DNA of 64,000 bases, taken from positions 95,543-159,542 of the forward strand of contig CACPLR010000002.1 of NCBI GenBank assembly GCA_902634885.1. Reading direction: 5' to 3'. Below the pieces are notes generated by a model, which saw only the letters and a list, made by a program, of their open reading frames with translations, did no database searches and was not told the origin of the DNA. The DNA is from an uncultured Pelagibacteraceae bacterium. Its GTDB lineage: Bacteria; Pseudomonadota; Alphaproteobacteria; Pelagibacterales; Pelagibacteraceae. Position 1 is the first letter of the stretch. Every line of letters starts with the position of its first letter. The translations under genes were made by a program, and so were the position numbers. Of this stretch, positions 26,663 to 34,850 are shown piece by piece.

Positions 26663-27786
26663 TTTTGTTTTAGGTATTTTAATCGTCCAATAATTTCATC
26701 TCTATCCATATAATAACCTTGAAGATGTCTATGTCCTGAATTTGGATCAAATTCAGTTCTTCCATGAAGCAATCTTCTATTATTAAATGAAAAAATATCA
26801 CCTGGTTCTAACCTAAAATTAATTTGGAATTTAGGATCGTGCAATAAATTACCAAATCTGTGATGAGCTTTATAAACAGAATCCATTTGGTCTGGATGAC
26901 AATCTAAAGCGTCTAAAGTTGCAATACTATATCTGATATCATTATAATCTCCATCTTTAGTAAGAGATATTGCAGTACCATGAACACTTCTAATTGCTTC
27001 TTGGGTATAATCTTTGTCTCTAAATTTTAATGGTGTGTTAACTAAAATATCAAATACATCTTTCTCGTTATTTCTTAAATAATCTGCAACTGCAAAAGCA
27101 TCTACAGCGGATGAGTCTCCACCTTTAGCAGAATTAACCAAACAATGTAAAAATTGATAACCTGGTGGATTTTCAAACCAAGGTAAATCCATATGATTTC
27201 TTAGAGCATGCGCTGTATAAGCTGAATTATTAGGTTTTGGAATATTGATAACTTCAAACGGTGTTTTAAAAAAAGTTTCTCTGGTATGACTAATTCGATT
27301 TAAAACTTTCAAACCTGAATTTTTTTCTACAGGTGCATTTTTAACTATTGCAATTCCAGTGTAATGCAAAAGTTCTAGCCATTTTATTAATCCAGCTTCT
27401 GAATTAATTATTTCATCATACTCTATTTGAATTGTTTCTAAATTTTTTTCTAATGAACTATCCCAAAGTTTGTACGGTGAGATATATTTTTTTTTATTTT
27501 TAATTGTATAACAATTTTCTCTAAGCCATTTTGGATCATAGTAACTAGTATGATCACCCTCGCTCCACTCGATTTTAAGTTTTCCATCTGAGTTTACATT
27601 ATAATTTTTTGGATTAATATTTTGTGATACTTTAAGAATGTTAAACATTCTATGGTTTGAGTCTTTATCGTGTGCAGTTGGACAATTGTCTCTTAACCAT
27701 AAATAATTAAATTTACTCTCTTCGCCATCGCTCCAAATAACTTTTAAATAAGTTGAATTTTTTTCTAATTTAGAAATTGACTGCAT
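26659..27786 (-). CDS. Gamma-butyrobetaine hydroxylase-like 2OG/Fe(II) dioxygenase (BBOX or TmpA type)
   Basis: 375 residues in two domains: an N-terminal GBBH-like domain (about 1-100, WLRDNCPTAHDKDSNHRMF) and a TauD-type double-stranded beta-helix. Iron ligands are H198 and D200 (RNHMDLPW) and H341 (LLHGRTEF), with R353 for 2-oxoglutarate. NPPGYQFLHCL after the HxD is the gamma-butyrobetaine/trimethyllysine hydroxylase version. The cysteine cluster binding Zn in BBOX1 is mostly lost. The product would be L-carnitine, matching the carnitine genes at 32260-35318, or 1-hydroxy-2-(trimethylammonio)ethylphosphonate if it is TmpA. It stands alone on its strand. Confidence 0.75.
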   Translation of the reverse strand: MQSISKLEKNSTYLKVIWSDGEESKFNYLWLRDNCPTAHDKDSNHRMFNILKVSQNINPKNYNVNSDGKLKIEWSEGDHTSYYDPKWLRENCYTIKNKKKYISPYKLWDSSLEKNLETIQIEYDEIINSEAGLIKWLELLHYTGIAIVKNAPVEKNSGLKVLNRISHTRETFFKTPFEVINIPKPNNSAYTAHALRNHMDLPWFENPPGYQFLHCLVNSAKGGDSSAVDAFAVADYLRNNEKDVFDILVNTPLKFRDKDYTQEAIRSVHGTAISLTKDGDYNDIRYSIATLDALDCHPDQMDSVYKAHHRFGNLLHDPKFQINFRLEPGDIFSFNNRRLLHGRTEFDPNSGHRHLQGYYMDRDEIIGRLKYLKQN

Positions 27787-27965
27787 AGCTGAATTTTTAA
27801 CTAAACTTATAATGTTTTCAATTCAATTAATAGTTGAAATTTGACTTAGGAATTTATTGACAAGATTTTGGAAAAAATTAATTAATAATAGTGTTTAAAT
27901 ATCTACCTACAATTTAAAGAAACTTTACAAAGGAGATCTCAAGCTGTTAAAAATATCAGTTAAAA
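27787..27965 (+). promoter_or_regulatory. Promoter region upstream of the ProV-like gene
   Basis: 179-bp divergent spacer. A consensus -35 TTGACA lies at 27857-27862; after 17-20 bp there are AT-rich -10 candidates (AATTAA at 27880, TTAATA at 27882). A full Shine-Dalgarno AAAGGAG is at 27929-27935, but it is 30 nt from the annotated ATG, with an in-frame stop between, so it does not set that start. It may belong to a leader or be chance. No riboswitch fold was recognised. Confidence 0.4.
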
Positions 27966-28991
27966 ATGTCAAAAATAGAAATTAATAACGTTTATAAAAT
28001 ATTCGGACCAAAACCAAATCAGGTCTTAGAAATGGTTAAAGGTGGTTCAGGAAAAGATGAAATTCTAGAAAAAACAGGACATACAGTTGGATTAGATAAT
28101 GTTTCATTAAAAATTGAAGAGGGTGAAACCTTTGTTTGTATGGGTTTATCAGGTTCGGGAAAATCAACTCTTATTAGACATTTAAATAGATTAATCGACC
28201 CAACCGATGGTGAAATATTAGTCGAAGGCACAAATGTTATGAGCCTTAATAAAGAAAAATTAATTGAATTTAGAAGGCACAAAATGAGTATGGTGTTTCA
28301 AAGATTTGGTTTGTTCCCACATAAAACTGTTTTACAAAATGTTGGTTATGGACTTGAAATGCAGGGTATTGATCCTGAAAAAAGAAATTCTGTTGCAATG
28401 GAAAAAATAGAAGCTGTAGGATTAAGCGGATTTGAAAACCAATATCCAAATCAATTGTCAGGTGGTATGCAACAACGAGTTGGTTTAGCACGAGCTTTGG
28501 CAACTGATACAGACATAATGTTAATGGATGAAGCATTTTCTGCATTAGATCCTTTAATTAGAAGTGATATGCAAAAACAATTATTAGATCTTCAAGCTCA
28601 ATTAAAAAAAACAATAGTTTTTATTACTCACGATTTAGACGAGTCTTTAAGATTAGGAGATCATATCGGTATTTTAAATGCTGGAAAACTTGTTCAAGTA
28701 GGAACTCCTGTTGAAATTGTGATGAACCCAGCTGATGATTATGTTGAAGCATTTGTTAAAGATGTAAATAGAGCAAAAGTTCTTAAAGCAAAAATAATTA
28801 TGAAAAGCACCAATGAAGTGAATGGAATTGATAAAAATAATCTTATTAAGGTCGGTGAAGATCAATTTATTGAGGAGTTTTTACCTCAAGTAGTTTGTAC
28901 CAATGCAAATTGTGAAGTAGTAGATAAACAAGGAAATATTAAAGGATATATAACAAATAAAGAATTGCAAAAATCTTTAACTAGATCATAA
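27966..28991 (+). CDS. proV: Glycine betaine/proline-type ABC ATP-binding protein (ProV/OpuAA)
   Basis: 341 residues, shorter than E. coli ProV (400). The N-terminal extension EMVKGGSGKDEILEKTGHTVGL is specific for the betaine/carnitine/choline uptake ATPases. Walker A GLSGSGKST at 60-68, signature LSGGMQQRVGLARAL near 160, Walker B IMLMDEAFSALD near 182. The C-terminal regulatory part is reduced to about 80 residues, roughly one CBS domain. No ProW or ProX gene follows in this window, so it must work with permease and binding protein encoded elsewhere, or it is misplaced. It starts a plus-strand run with an oxygenase and FrhB-type gene 9 bp and further downstream. Confidence 0.87.
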   Translation: MSKIEINNVYKIFGPKPNQVLEMVKGGSGKDEILEKTGHTVGLDNVSLKIEEGETFVCMGLSGSGKSTLIRHLNRLIDPTDGEILVEGTNVMSLNKEKLIEFRRHKMSMVFQRFGLFPHKTVLQNVGYGLEMQGIDPEKRNSVAMEKIEAVGLSGFENQYPNQLSGGMQQRVGLARALATDTDIMLMDEAFSALDPLIRSDMQKQLLDLQAQLKKTIVFITHDLDESLRLGDHIGILNAGKLVQVGTPVEIVMNPADDYVEAFVKDVNRAKVLKAKIIMKSTNEVNGIDKNNLIKVGEDQFIEEFLPQVVCTNANCEVVDKQGNIKGYITNKELQKSLTRS

Positions 28992-29000
28992 TATCCTTAT

Positions 29001-29852
29001 ATGTCTAAAAATTTAAAAGACATTATTGATTTAAATAAGTACCCTATCCACGATTTAAATTCTCCAAAAATTAAAAGTATTATAGAAAAATGTAAAAGTG
29101 ATTTAGAGCAAGATAGTTGCTCTACTCTACCTGACTTTATTTTGCCTAGCTCATTAAAAATAATGAATAATGAATTAGAGCAACAGTTAAATGAAGTTTA
29201 TATGTCTAAAGAAAGTATCAATGCATATCTTTATGCAAAAGATGATCCATCTTTACCAAATGATCATCCAAAAAGAACTTTTATGAATAGATATAATGGA
29301 TATTTAAATTCTGACTGTTTTTCAGAAAATTCCGAGATGAAATTTTTATATGAAACTGAAGAATTATTAAATTTTGTATCTGTTTGTTTAGGCGTTTCAC
29401 CTATTTATAGATGGGCAGATCCTCTAGCATGTCATGCTTATAATGTGATGAAGCCCGAAGGTATTTTGCCTTGGCATTTTGATAGTTGTGAATTTACTTT
29501 AAGTTTAATGATACAAAAATCAGAGAAAGGCGGCATCTTCGAATACTGTCCAAATATAAGAGAACCTGGAAATGAAAATTTTGAAGAGGTTAAAAAAGTA
29601 TTAAATGGAGATCGGTCAAGAGTGAAACAGCTTAAGCTTGAGCCTGGTGATTTACAAATTTTTAAAGGCAGATTTACATTGCATAGAGTGACCAAAATTG
29701 AGGGAAATTCATCGAGATATATGTGTATCCCTGCTTATGTTTTGGACCCCTACAGAGTAAATACACCTGAACATTCAAAAGCAATTTATGGAAAAGCACT
29801 TCCAATACATTATGAGAGAAATACAGCAAGATCAGATGGTCTTACAGATTAA
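29001..29852 (+). CDS. Uncharacterised 2OG/Fe(II)-type oxygenase
   Basis: 283 residues. I cannot name it, but the jelly-roll oxygenase signature is clear: H159-F-D161 (LPWHFDSCEF), a following SLMIQKSEKGGIFEYCP strand pair, distal H228 (FTLHRVTK) and R239 (SSRYM) for the 2-oxoglutarate carboxylate. KLEPGDLQIFKGR before the distal His is also as expected. The N-terminal 130 residues are helical. It overlaps the FrhB-family gene by 1 bp (TAATG) and follows ProV by 9 bp, so its substrate is likely an imported osmolyte. Hydroxylation is inferred from the ligand set alone. Confidence 0.68.
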   Translation: MSKNLKDIIDLNKYPIHDLNSPKIKSIIEKCKSDLEQDSCSTLPDFILPSSLKIMNNELEQQLNEVYMSKESINAYLYAKDDPSLPNDHPKRTFMNRYNGYLNSDCFSENSEMKFLYETEELLNFVSVCLGVSPIYRWADPLACHAYNVMKPEGILPWHFDSCEFTLSLMIQKSEKGGIFEYCPNIREPGNENFEEVKKVLNGDRSRVKQLKLEPGDLQIFKGRFTLHRVTKIEGNSSRYMCIPAYVLDPYRVNTPEHSKAIYGKALPIHYERNTARSDGLTD

Positions 29853-31072
29853 TGTCTCAAATAAATAGCCTATCAGATATTACAAACAATGGTTTATGCA
29901 TTGGCTGTGGAATATGTCAAAGCCTTGTTGGAACAGATAAAATTTCTATCTCAATGTCTGAAAAAGGAAGACTAGAGCCAGAAGCAATCAAACCCTTATC
30001 TAATTTAGAATTTGAAAAAATAAAAAAAACATGTCCAGGAGTTATTGTTGAAGGGTTGCCACAAACAGAAGTAAATAATAATTCAAAGCATGATTTAATC
30101 TGGGGGTATTACAATTCTTTATTTTATGCTTGGTCTATTGATAAAGATATCCGGTTTCAAAGCTCCACTGGAGGTTTATTAAATGGTTTATCTTTATATT
30201 TGCTAGAGACAAATAAGGTTGATTTTGTTCTTCACACCGCAGGAGATCCTGATAACCCAATGAGAAGTCTTCCTAAGTTTAGTTATACCAAAAAAGATTT
30301 ATTAAATTGTGAAAGTCGATCGAGATATGGGCCTGCTTCACCTTTAAGTAGGTTTAATGAAGCTTTAGATACAAATAATAAATTTGTATTTGTTGGAAAG
30401 CCATGTGATATCTCTGCTATAAGACAACTCTCTAAAATAGATGAAAGAGTAAATAAACAATGTCTATATTTGTTAACACTCGTATGTGGTGGATCAACCG
30501 AATTTACTAAATCTCAAGATTTTATAAACAGCTTTAACGTTAAAGAAGAGGAATTAGATATATTTAGATATAGAGGATATGGAAATCCTGGACTTATGTA
30601 TATTAAAACAAAAGATGGTAGAGAACATGATAAAGAATATAATTCCTTTTGGGGTGATGAGAGTAATTGGAGAGTTCATTTTAGATGTAAAATCTGTCCA
30701 GACGCAATAGGAGAATGTTCAGATTTAGCAGCTCTTGATACATGGAGCGGTGGATCACCAGCTGGAGAGGATGAAGGGTTTAATGCTGTAATTGCTAGAA
30801 CAGAAAAAGGAATAAATTTATTAAATGATGCAATTAAAGCTGGCTATATTGAAAAAGGTGATGATTTAAATATTGATGATATTAATGATTTTCAGCCTCA
30901 CCAGCTAAATAAGAAGAAAGCTGTTTATGCAAGACATCTTGGATTAAAAAAAAATAACTTACCAACTCCCCAAACTCAAAGATTAAGAATAAAAGAAATA
31001 TATGATAATAATGATAAAAAATTTAACAGTATTGAAGAAGAAGGCATAACTAGCAGAGTTGAGAAAATTTAA
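29852..31072 (+). CDS. FrhB/FdhB-family iron-sulfur flavoprotein
   Basis: 406 residues. An N-terminal ferredoxin-like motif CIGCGICQS (C16, C19, C22) is followed by the FrhB N domain and then a C-terminal domain with FRCKICPDAIGE and SDLAALDTWSGG near 275-297, the usual Fe-S/FAD core of coenzyme F420 hydrogenase beta-like proteins. Bacteria of this kind are not expected to make F420, so it more likely resembles the F420-independent members, which pass electrons from ferredoxin to FAD (for example 7-hydroxymethyl-chlorophyll reductase). It is wedged between the oxygenase and SDR genes with 1-bp or no gaps. Reaction unknown. Confidence 0.75.
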   Translation: MSQINSLSDITNNGLCIGCGICQSLVGTDKISISMSEKGRLEPEAIKPLSNLEFEKIKKTCPGVIVEGLPQTEVNNNSKHDLIWGYYNSLFYAWSIDKDIRFQSSTGGLLNGLSLYLLETNKVDFVLHTAGDPDNPMRSLPKFSYTKKDLLNCESRSRYGPASPLSRFNEALDTNNKFVFVGKPCDISAIRQLSKIDERVNKQCLYLLTLVCGGSTEFTKSQDFINSFNVKEEELDIFRYRGYGNPGLMYIKTKDGREHDKEYNSFWGDESNWRVHFRCKICPDAIGECSDLAALDTWSGGSPAGEDEGFNAVIARTEKGINLLNDAIKAGYIEKGDDLNIDDINDFQPHQLNKKKAVYARHLGLKKNNLPTPQTQRLRIKEIYDNNDKKFNSIEEEGITSRVEKI

Positions 31073-31855
31073 ATGTCATTACTAAAAAATAAAAAAGTAA
31101 TTATTTCAGCAGGTGCCTCAGGCATAGGTTGGGCAACTGCAAAAGTGTGCTTAGAAAAAGGTGCTATAGTCTTTATTTGTGACATTAATAAAAAATATTT
31201 ATCTAAAGCAAAAAAACATAAACAAAATAATAAAAAACTTTTTGTGTATGAGTGTGATGCCTCAAATGAAAAAGAAGTAAAAGATTTATTTTTAAAAATA
31301 AATAAAAAAACAAAAAAGATTGATTGTTTAATTAATAATGTAGGTATTGCTGGACCTACAGGTACAATTGAAAAACTATCATCAAATGATTGGGAAAGAA
31401 CTTTAAAAGTAAATGTGATAAGTCATTTTCATTTCACTAAGTTTTCAATCCCAATGCTTAAGAAAAATAAAGGTGGCTCCATAATAAATTTGTCTTCTGG
31501 GGCTGGAATTATGGGATTTCCGCTAAGATCGCCTTATGCAGCAAGTAAGTGGGCTATTGTGGGAATGACTAAAACATTAGCTATGGAACTTGGTAAGTTT
31601 AAAATAAGAGTAAATGCTATCTGCCCAGGTACAATTAAGGGTGATCGAATGGTGAGAGTTATTAGAGATAAGTCTAAATTTTTAAAAATTTCAAAAAAGA
31701 AAATCGAAAAAGAATTCATCTCTATGGCATCCATGAATTGCTGGATTTACGAGGAAGATATTGGAAAAACTTGTGGTTTTCTAATGTCTGATGATGCTGC
31801 AAGGTTATCTGGTCAAATTATTGCAGTAGATGGAAACGCAATAAGGCTAGATTAA
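31073..31855 (+). CDS. Short-chain dehydrogenase/reductase
   Basis: 260 residues, classical SDR. Cofactor motif GASGIGWA near 14-21, NNVG near 89, catalytic Ser in NLSSGAGIMG and Y-x-x-x-K in SPYAASKWA near 155-160, and C-terminal SGQIIAVDGNA. It starts immediately at the stop of the FrhB-type gene and its end overlaps the convergent GFA gene by 4 bp. As third enzyme of this cassette it may oxidise an alcohol made by the oxygenase. NAD versus NADP preference is not clear (the acidic D in FICDINK suggests NAD). Confidence 0.87.
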   Translation: MSLLKNKKVIISAGASGIGWATAKVCLEKGAIVFICDINKKYLSKAKKHKQNNKKLFVYECDASNEKEVKDLFLKINKKTKKIDCLINNVGIAGPTGTIEKLSSNDWERTLKVNVISHFHFTKFSIPMLKKNKGGSIINLSSGAGIMGFPLRSPYAASKWAIVGMTKTLAMELGKFKIRVNAICPGTIKGDRMVRVIRDKSKFLKISKKKIEKEFISMASMNCWIYEEDIGKTCGFLMSDDAARLSGQIIAVDGNAIRLD

Positions 31856-32259
31856 GTTTTTAATTCTCTTTCACTTATTTCCATAAATGGAAAATGAGAA
31901 TCTTCATAAAAAATATTATATGCAGACTTTAATATACTAACATCATCTAACATACCTGCGTATAAATAGAATTTATCCCACTTAGATACATAAGTTAAAA
32001 TAGGTGCTGCACATTTTTTACAAAAAAACTTTTTAATTTTATTACCACTTCCACCACTGTGTTCATAAGTTCCAAGTTTACTTTTATCAATATCAATAGC
32101 GTTTTCTCTCAGTTGAATAATTGAGATAATTCCTCCAATTTTTTTTCTACAATCTATACAATGACAATTAAAAACTCTTGGTTTTTCATCTAATAAAACA
32201 TTGAATTTGTGTTCACCACAAAAACATCCAGCAGTTTTATTGATCATTTTTTTTTCCAT
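31852..32259 (-). CDS. GFA-family zinc protein
   Basis: 135 residues. Three cysteine pairs/clusters typical of the glutathione-dependent formaldehyde-activating (GFA/CENP-V) fold are visible: CFCGEHKF near 12, CHCIDCRKK near 33, and FFCKKCAAPI near 79. The family has structural Zn sites and is often found with methylated-compound catabolism, although glutathione-formaldehyde adduct formation is shown only for Gfa itself. Here it directly follows the carnitine dehydrogenase gene, with no gap. Formaldehyde handling would fit demethylation of betaines but is inference. Confidence 0.8.
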   Translation of the reverse strand: MEKKMINKTAGCFCGEHKFNVLLDEKPRVFNCHCIDCRKKIGGIISIIQLRENAIDIDKSKLGTYEHSGGSGNKIKKFFCKKCAAPILTYVSKWDKFYLYAGMLDDVSILKSAYNIFYEDSHFPFMEISERELKT

Positions 32260-33201
32260 TTATCTCAATTTTTTTTCGTATTTTTTTCTCATCATTTGTA
32301 GCTCAACTAAATATTCATCTCTAATATTTGAAATCATTGAAACAGATTTTCCCTTTGATTGATTTTTTGTTCCACTAATTATTCTTGAAGATAAATTTTT
32401 AGTAAGTTTAGGAGCTTTTAGTTTGGTCCATGGAAGTTTAAGAGCTGGACCAAATTGTTCGAGCATATGTTTCATGCCAGCCTTTCCTCCTGCTAAGTGA
32501 AAAGTTAAAAAGGTACCCATTAAAGACCATCTTAATCCTGGTCCATCTTCAATAGCTCTATCTAAATCTTCAGTGGTAGCATATCCTTCATTAATTATAT
32601 GAAGCCCCTCTCTCCACAAAGCTTCCTGCAATCTGTCAGATAAATAACCTGGTAATTCTTTTTTTACCATAATCGGGTTCATTGAAATTGATTTATAAAA
32701 ATTTTTTGCTTGATTGAGATATTTAGTGCTCGTTTTTTTTCCAGGTACAATTTCAACTGCAGGCAAAAGATAAACAGGATTAAAAGGATGTCCTATAAGT
32801 GATCTTTGAGGATTTTTACATTTTGAATAAATTCTAGTAGGCAAAAGTCCAGATGAACTTGAAGATATAATCGCATTTGGTTTTGCATAATTTCCAACTG
32901 TGCTCATTAATTTTGTTTTAAGAGCATAATTTTCTGTTGCACATTCTTGAATAAATTCAGCATCCTTTAAAGTTTTCTCTAAGGAGGTAAAATAATAAAA
33001 ATTTTTTAAATTGAGTTTATTTTTTTTAAAAAGTTTTTTTACAAATGGCCAAGTTCTCTTAATTTCCTTTATTAAACTATTTTTAAGTTTTAGATCTTTA
33101 TCAAATGCATAAACAATTTTGTTATGAGCAAGGCATCTAATGATCCAGCCCGTTCCAATTACTCCAGTTCCTATAACTGCAACCTTTTTAATTGAGGACA
33201 T
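32260..33201 (-). CDS. lcdH: L-carnitine dehydrogenase
   Basis: 313 residues in the 3-hydroxyacyl-CoA dehydrogenase superfamily. Rossmann motif VIGTGVIGTGWI at 9-20; SSSSSGLLPT, IGHPFNPVYLLPAVEIV, LSDRLQEALWREGLHIINEGYAT and DGPGLRWSLMGTFLTFHLAGG are all as in characterised L-carnitine dehydrogenases rather than acyl-CoA enzymes. It oxidises carnitine to 3-dehydrocarnitine with NAD+. It overlaps the upstream BKACE gene by 1 bp; a matching thioesterase lies just across the divergent promoter. These neighbours make the specific call strong. It lacks the fused thioesterase domain that some bacterial versions have. Confidence 0.88.
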   Translation of the reverse strand: MSSIKKVAVIGTGVIGTGWIIRCLAHNKIVYAFDKDLKLKNSLIKEIKRTWPFVKKLFKKNKLNLKNFYYFTSLEKTLKDAEFIQECATENYALKTKLMSTVGNYAKPNAIISSSSSGLLPTRIYSKCKNPQRSLIGHPFNPVYLLPAVEIVPGKKTSTKYLNQAKNFYKSISMNPIMVKKELPGYLSDRLQEALWREGLHIINEGYATTEDLDRAIEDGPGLRWSLMGTFLTFHLAGGKAGMKHMLEQFGPALKLPWTKLKAPKLTKNLSSRIISGTKNQSKGKSVSMISNIRDEYLVELQMMRKKYEKKLR

Positions 33202-34088
33202 TACTTGTGTTTAACAAGTTTTAACTTTTCTCTTGTTTCAGCTGGCGTCATGATTGAGGCACCTAAATCTTCAACGATACGAACTGCTTTTTCAACCAAT
33301 TGAGCATTTGTTGCTAATTTTCCTTTTGATAAATATAAATTATCTTCCAATCCAACTCTTGGATTTCCACCCATAACAACTGTTTGAGCTACATAAGGCA
33401 TTTCATTTCTAGAGATTGCAAAACCAGACCAAACTGCCTCTTTAGGCATTGTGTCTTTCATTGCTTGCATTGCTAAAGGTGTGGCAGGTGCACCCCAAGG
33501 AATTCCTAAACACATTTGAAACATTGGAGGATCACTTAATAATCCTTCTTTATATAATTGAGATCCAAACCACATATTTCCCAAATCAAATGCTTCTATT
33601 TCTGGTTTTACTTTTATTTCTTTTAATTTTTTTGCAGCTTTTCTTAAATCATTTGGAGTGTTTACTGTTATTACAGATCCATCACCAAAATTTAAAGTTC
33701 CAGCATCAAGTGTGCAAATTTCTGGTAAAAATTGTTCTGCATTTGCAATTCGTTCCATAACGTTTGCCATATCTGTCATGGGTCCAAAGTCTAAAGGATT
33801 TTCACCTTGTCCAATATCTAAATCACCACCCATACCTGTTGTTAAATTTAAAATAACATCTGTTTCACTTGATCTAATTCTATCAACAACCTCTTTATAT
33901 AATTCTAATCTTCGACTTGGGGTACCGTCCTCTTCCCTTACATGAATATGTGCTATTGCAGCTCCAGCTTTTGCAGCCTCAATTGCTGATTTTGCAATTT
34001 GTTCTGGAGTTTTAGGTAAATCTGGATGTTTGCTAGCTGTATCACCAGAACCAGTCACAGCACAGGACACAAAAACTTTATTGTTCAT
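33201..34088 (-). CDS. Beta-keto acid cleavage enzyme (BKACE), likely 3-dehydrocarnitine-cleaving
   Basis: 295 residues, DUF849 TIM barrel. Zn-ligand motif AHIHVREEDG near 46-55, LNLTTGMGGD near 90, PEICTLDAGTLNFGDG near 128, and the MTPAETREKLKLV C-terminus, which is frequent in members paired with carnitine dehydrogenase. It would condense 3-dehydrocarnitine with acetyl-CoA to give betainyl-CoA and acetoacetate. It is the first gene of the minus-strand carnitine unit and is divergent from the class II aldolase gene with 35 bp between starts. Confidence 0.85.
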   Translation of the reverse strand: MNNKVFVSCAVTGSGDTASKHPDLPKTPEQIAKSAIEAAKAGAAIAHIHVREEDGTPSRRLELYKEVVDRIRSSETDVILNLTTGMGGDLDIGQGENPLDFGPMTDMANVMERIANAEQFLPEICTLDAGTLNFGDGSVITVNTPNDLRKAAKKLKEIKVKPEIEAFDLGNMWFGSQLYKEGLLSDPPMFQMCLGIPWGAPATPLAMQAMKDTMPKEAVWSGFAISRNEMPYVAQTVVMGGNPRVGLEDNLYLSKGKLATNAQLVEKAVRIVEDLGASIMTPAETREKLKLVKHK

Positions 34089-34123
34089 AATTTATAATTC
34101 ACTTATAGTTTAAAAAAGCAAAA

Positions 34124-34849
34124 ATGGAAATAACTGAGTTACAAAAAGATTTGGCTGCAACATTTAGGTGGACAGCAAGACTAAATATGCATGAAGCGGT
34201 TGCAAATCACTTTAGTGCTTGTGTTCCTGGATCCTCAGATTTCTACGTAAATAAAGCTGGTATTCATTTCAGTCAAATTAAAGCTAGTGATTTAATTTTA
34301 ATAACAAAAGAAAATATTGAAGAACTTAGAAATAAACCTGAAGTAGTAGATTCAACAGCATTAAATATACATGGAACTATTCATGAAAAAGCTCCACACG
34401 CAAAATGTATTTTTCATCTTCACTCAAAATATGCAACTGTTCTCTCGACCTTAAAAGATCCAACGCTTAAACCAATAGATCAAAATACTATGTTTTTTTA
34501 TAACAGAGTTGCTGTTTACAATGATTATGGAGGGTTGGGATTTGAGGAAGAGTCTATCAAAATGGCAAATGCTCTTGGAAATAAACAGCACATGATTTTA
34601 GCAAATCATGGCATCATAACAACTGGAGAGACAGTTGCTGAAGGTTTTAATTCTTTATACTATTTTGAAAAAGCCGCAGAAACATACATTACAGCTCTAT
34701 CAACAAATAAAAATTTAAATATTGTTAGTCATGAGGTTTCAGAAAAAACTTGTGAGGAAGCTGCAAACTATCCTGTTGATACGGCAAAGCAATTCTTATC
34801 GCAAATTAGACTAATCTTAGATAAAGAAGAGCCAGAATATGTAGATTAA
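34124..34849 (+). CDS. Class II aldolase/adducin family protein
   Basis: 241 residues. The metal site H-x-H appears as IFHLHSKYA near 104, with the third His in LANHGIITTG near 161, and the N-terminal NHFSACVPG segment. Family members include fuculose-phosphate aldolase and various decarboxylases or lyases acting on short oxo/hydroxy acids. It begins a plus-strand operon with the thioesterase (1 bp gap), TauD, HD oxygenase and GMC genes. Its role in a carnitine or phosphonate setting is not known; the substrate cannot be deduced. Confidence 0.82.
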   Translation: MEITELQKDLAATFRWTARLNMHEAVANHFSACVPGSSDFYVNKAGIHFSQIKASDLILITKENIEELRNKPEVVDSTALNIHGTIHEKAPHAKCIFHLHSKYATVLSTLKDPTLKPIDQNTMFFYNRVAVYNDYGGLGFEEESIKMANALGNKQHMILANHGIITTGETVAEGFNSLYYFEKAAETYITALSTNKNLNIVSHEVSEKTCEEAANYPVDTAKQFLSQIRLILDKEEPEYVD

Positions 34850-34850
34850 T

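Noticed and set aside
27929-27935. Full Shine-Dalgarno AAAGGAG upstream of the ProV-like gene, possibly serving an earlier start or a leader peptide
   Set aside because: It is 30 nt from the ATG with an in-frame stop between; the only nearby start would be a CTG giving a 13-codon frame. Too weak to call a gene.
29852-31072. F420-dependent metabolism suggested by the FrhB-family hit
   Set aside because: No other F420 gene is visible and the family has many F420-free members, so only the family is reported.
33449-33760. 103-codon plus-strand ORF, Leu-rich
   Set aside because: Antisense shadow of the BKACE gene, low-complexity Leu runs and no support from spacing or motifs.
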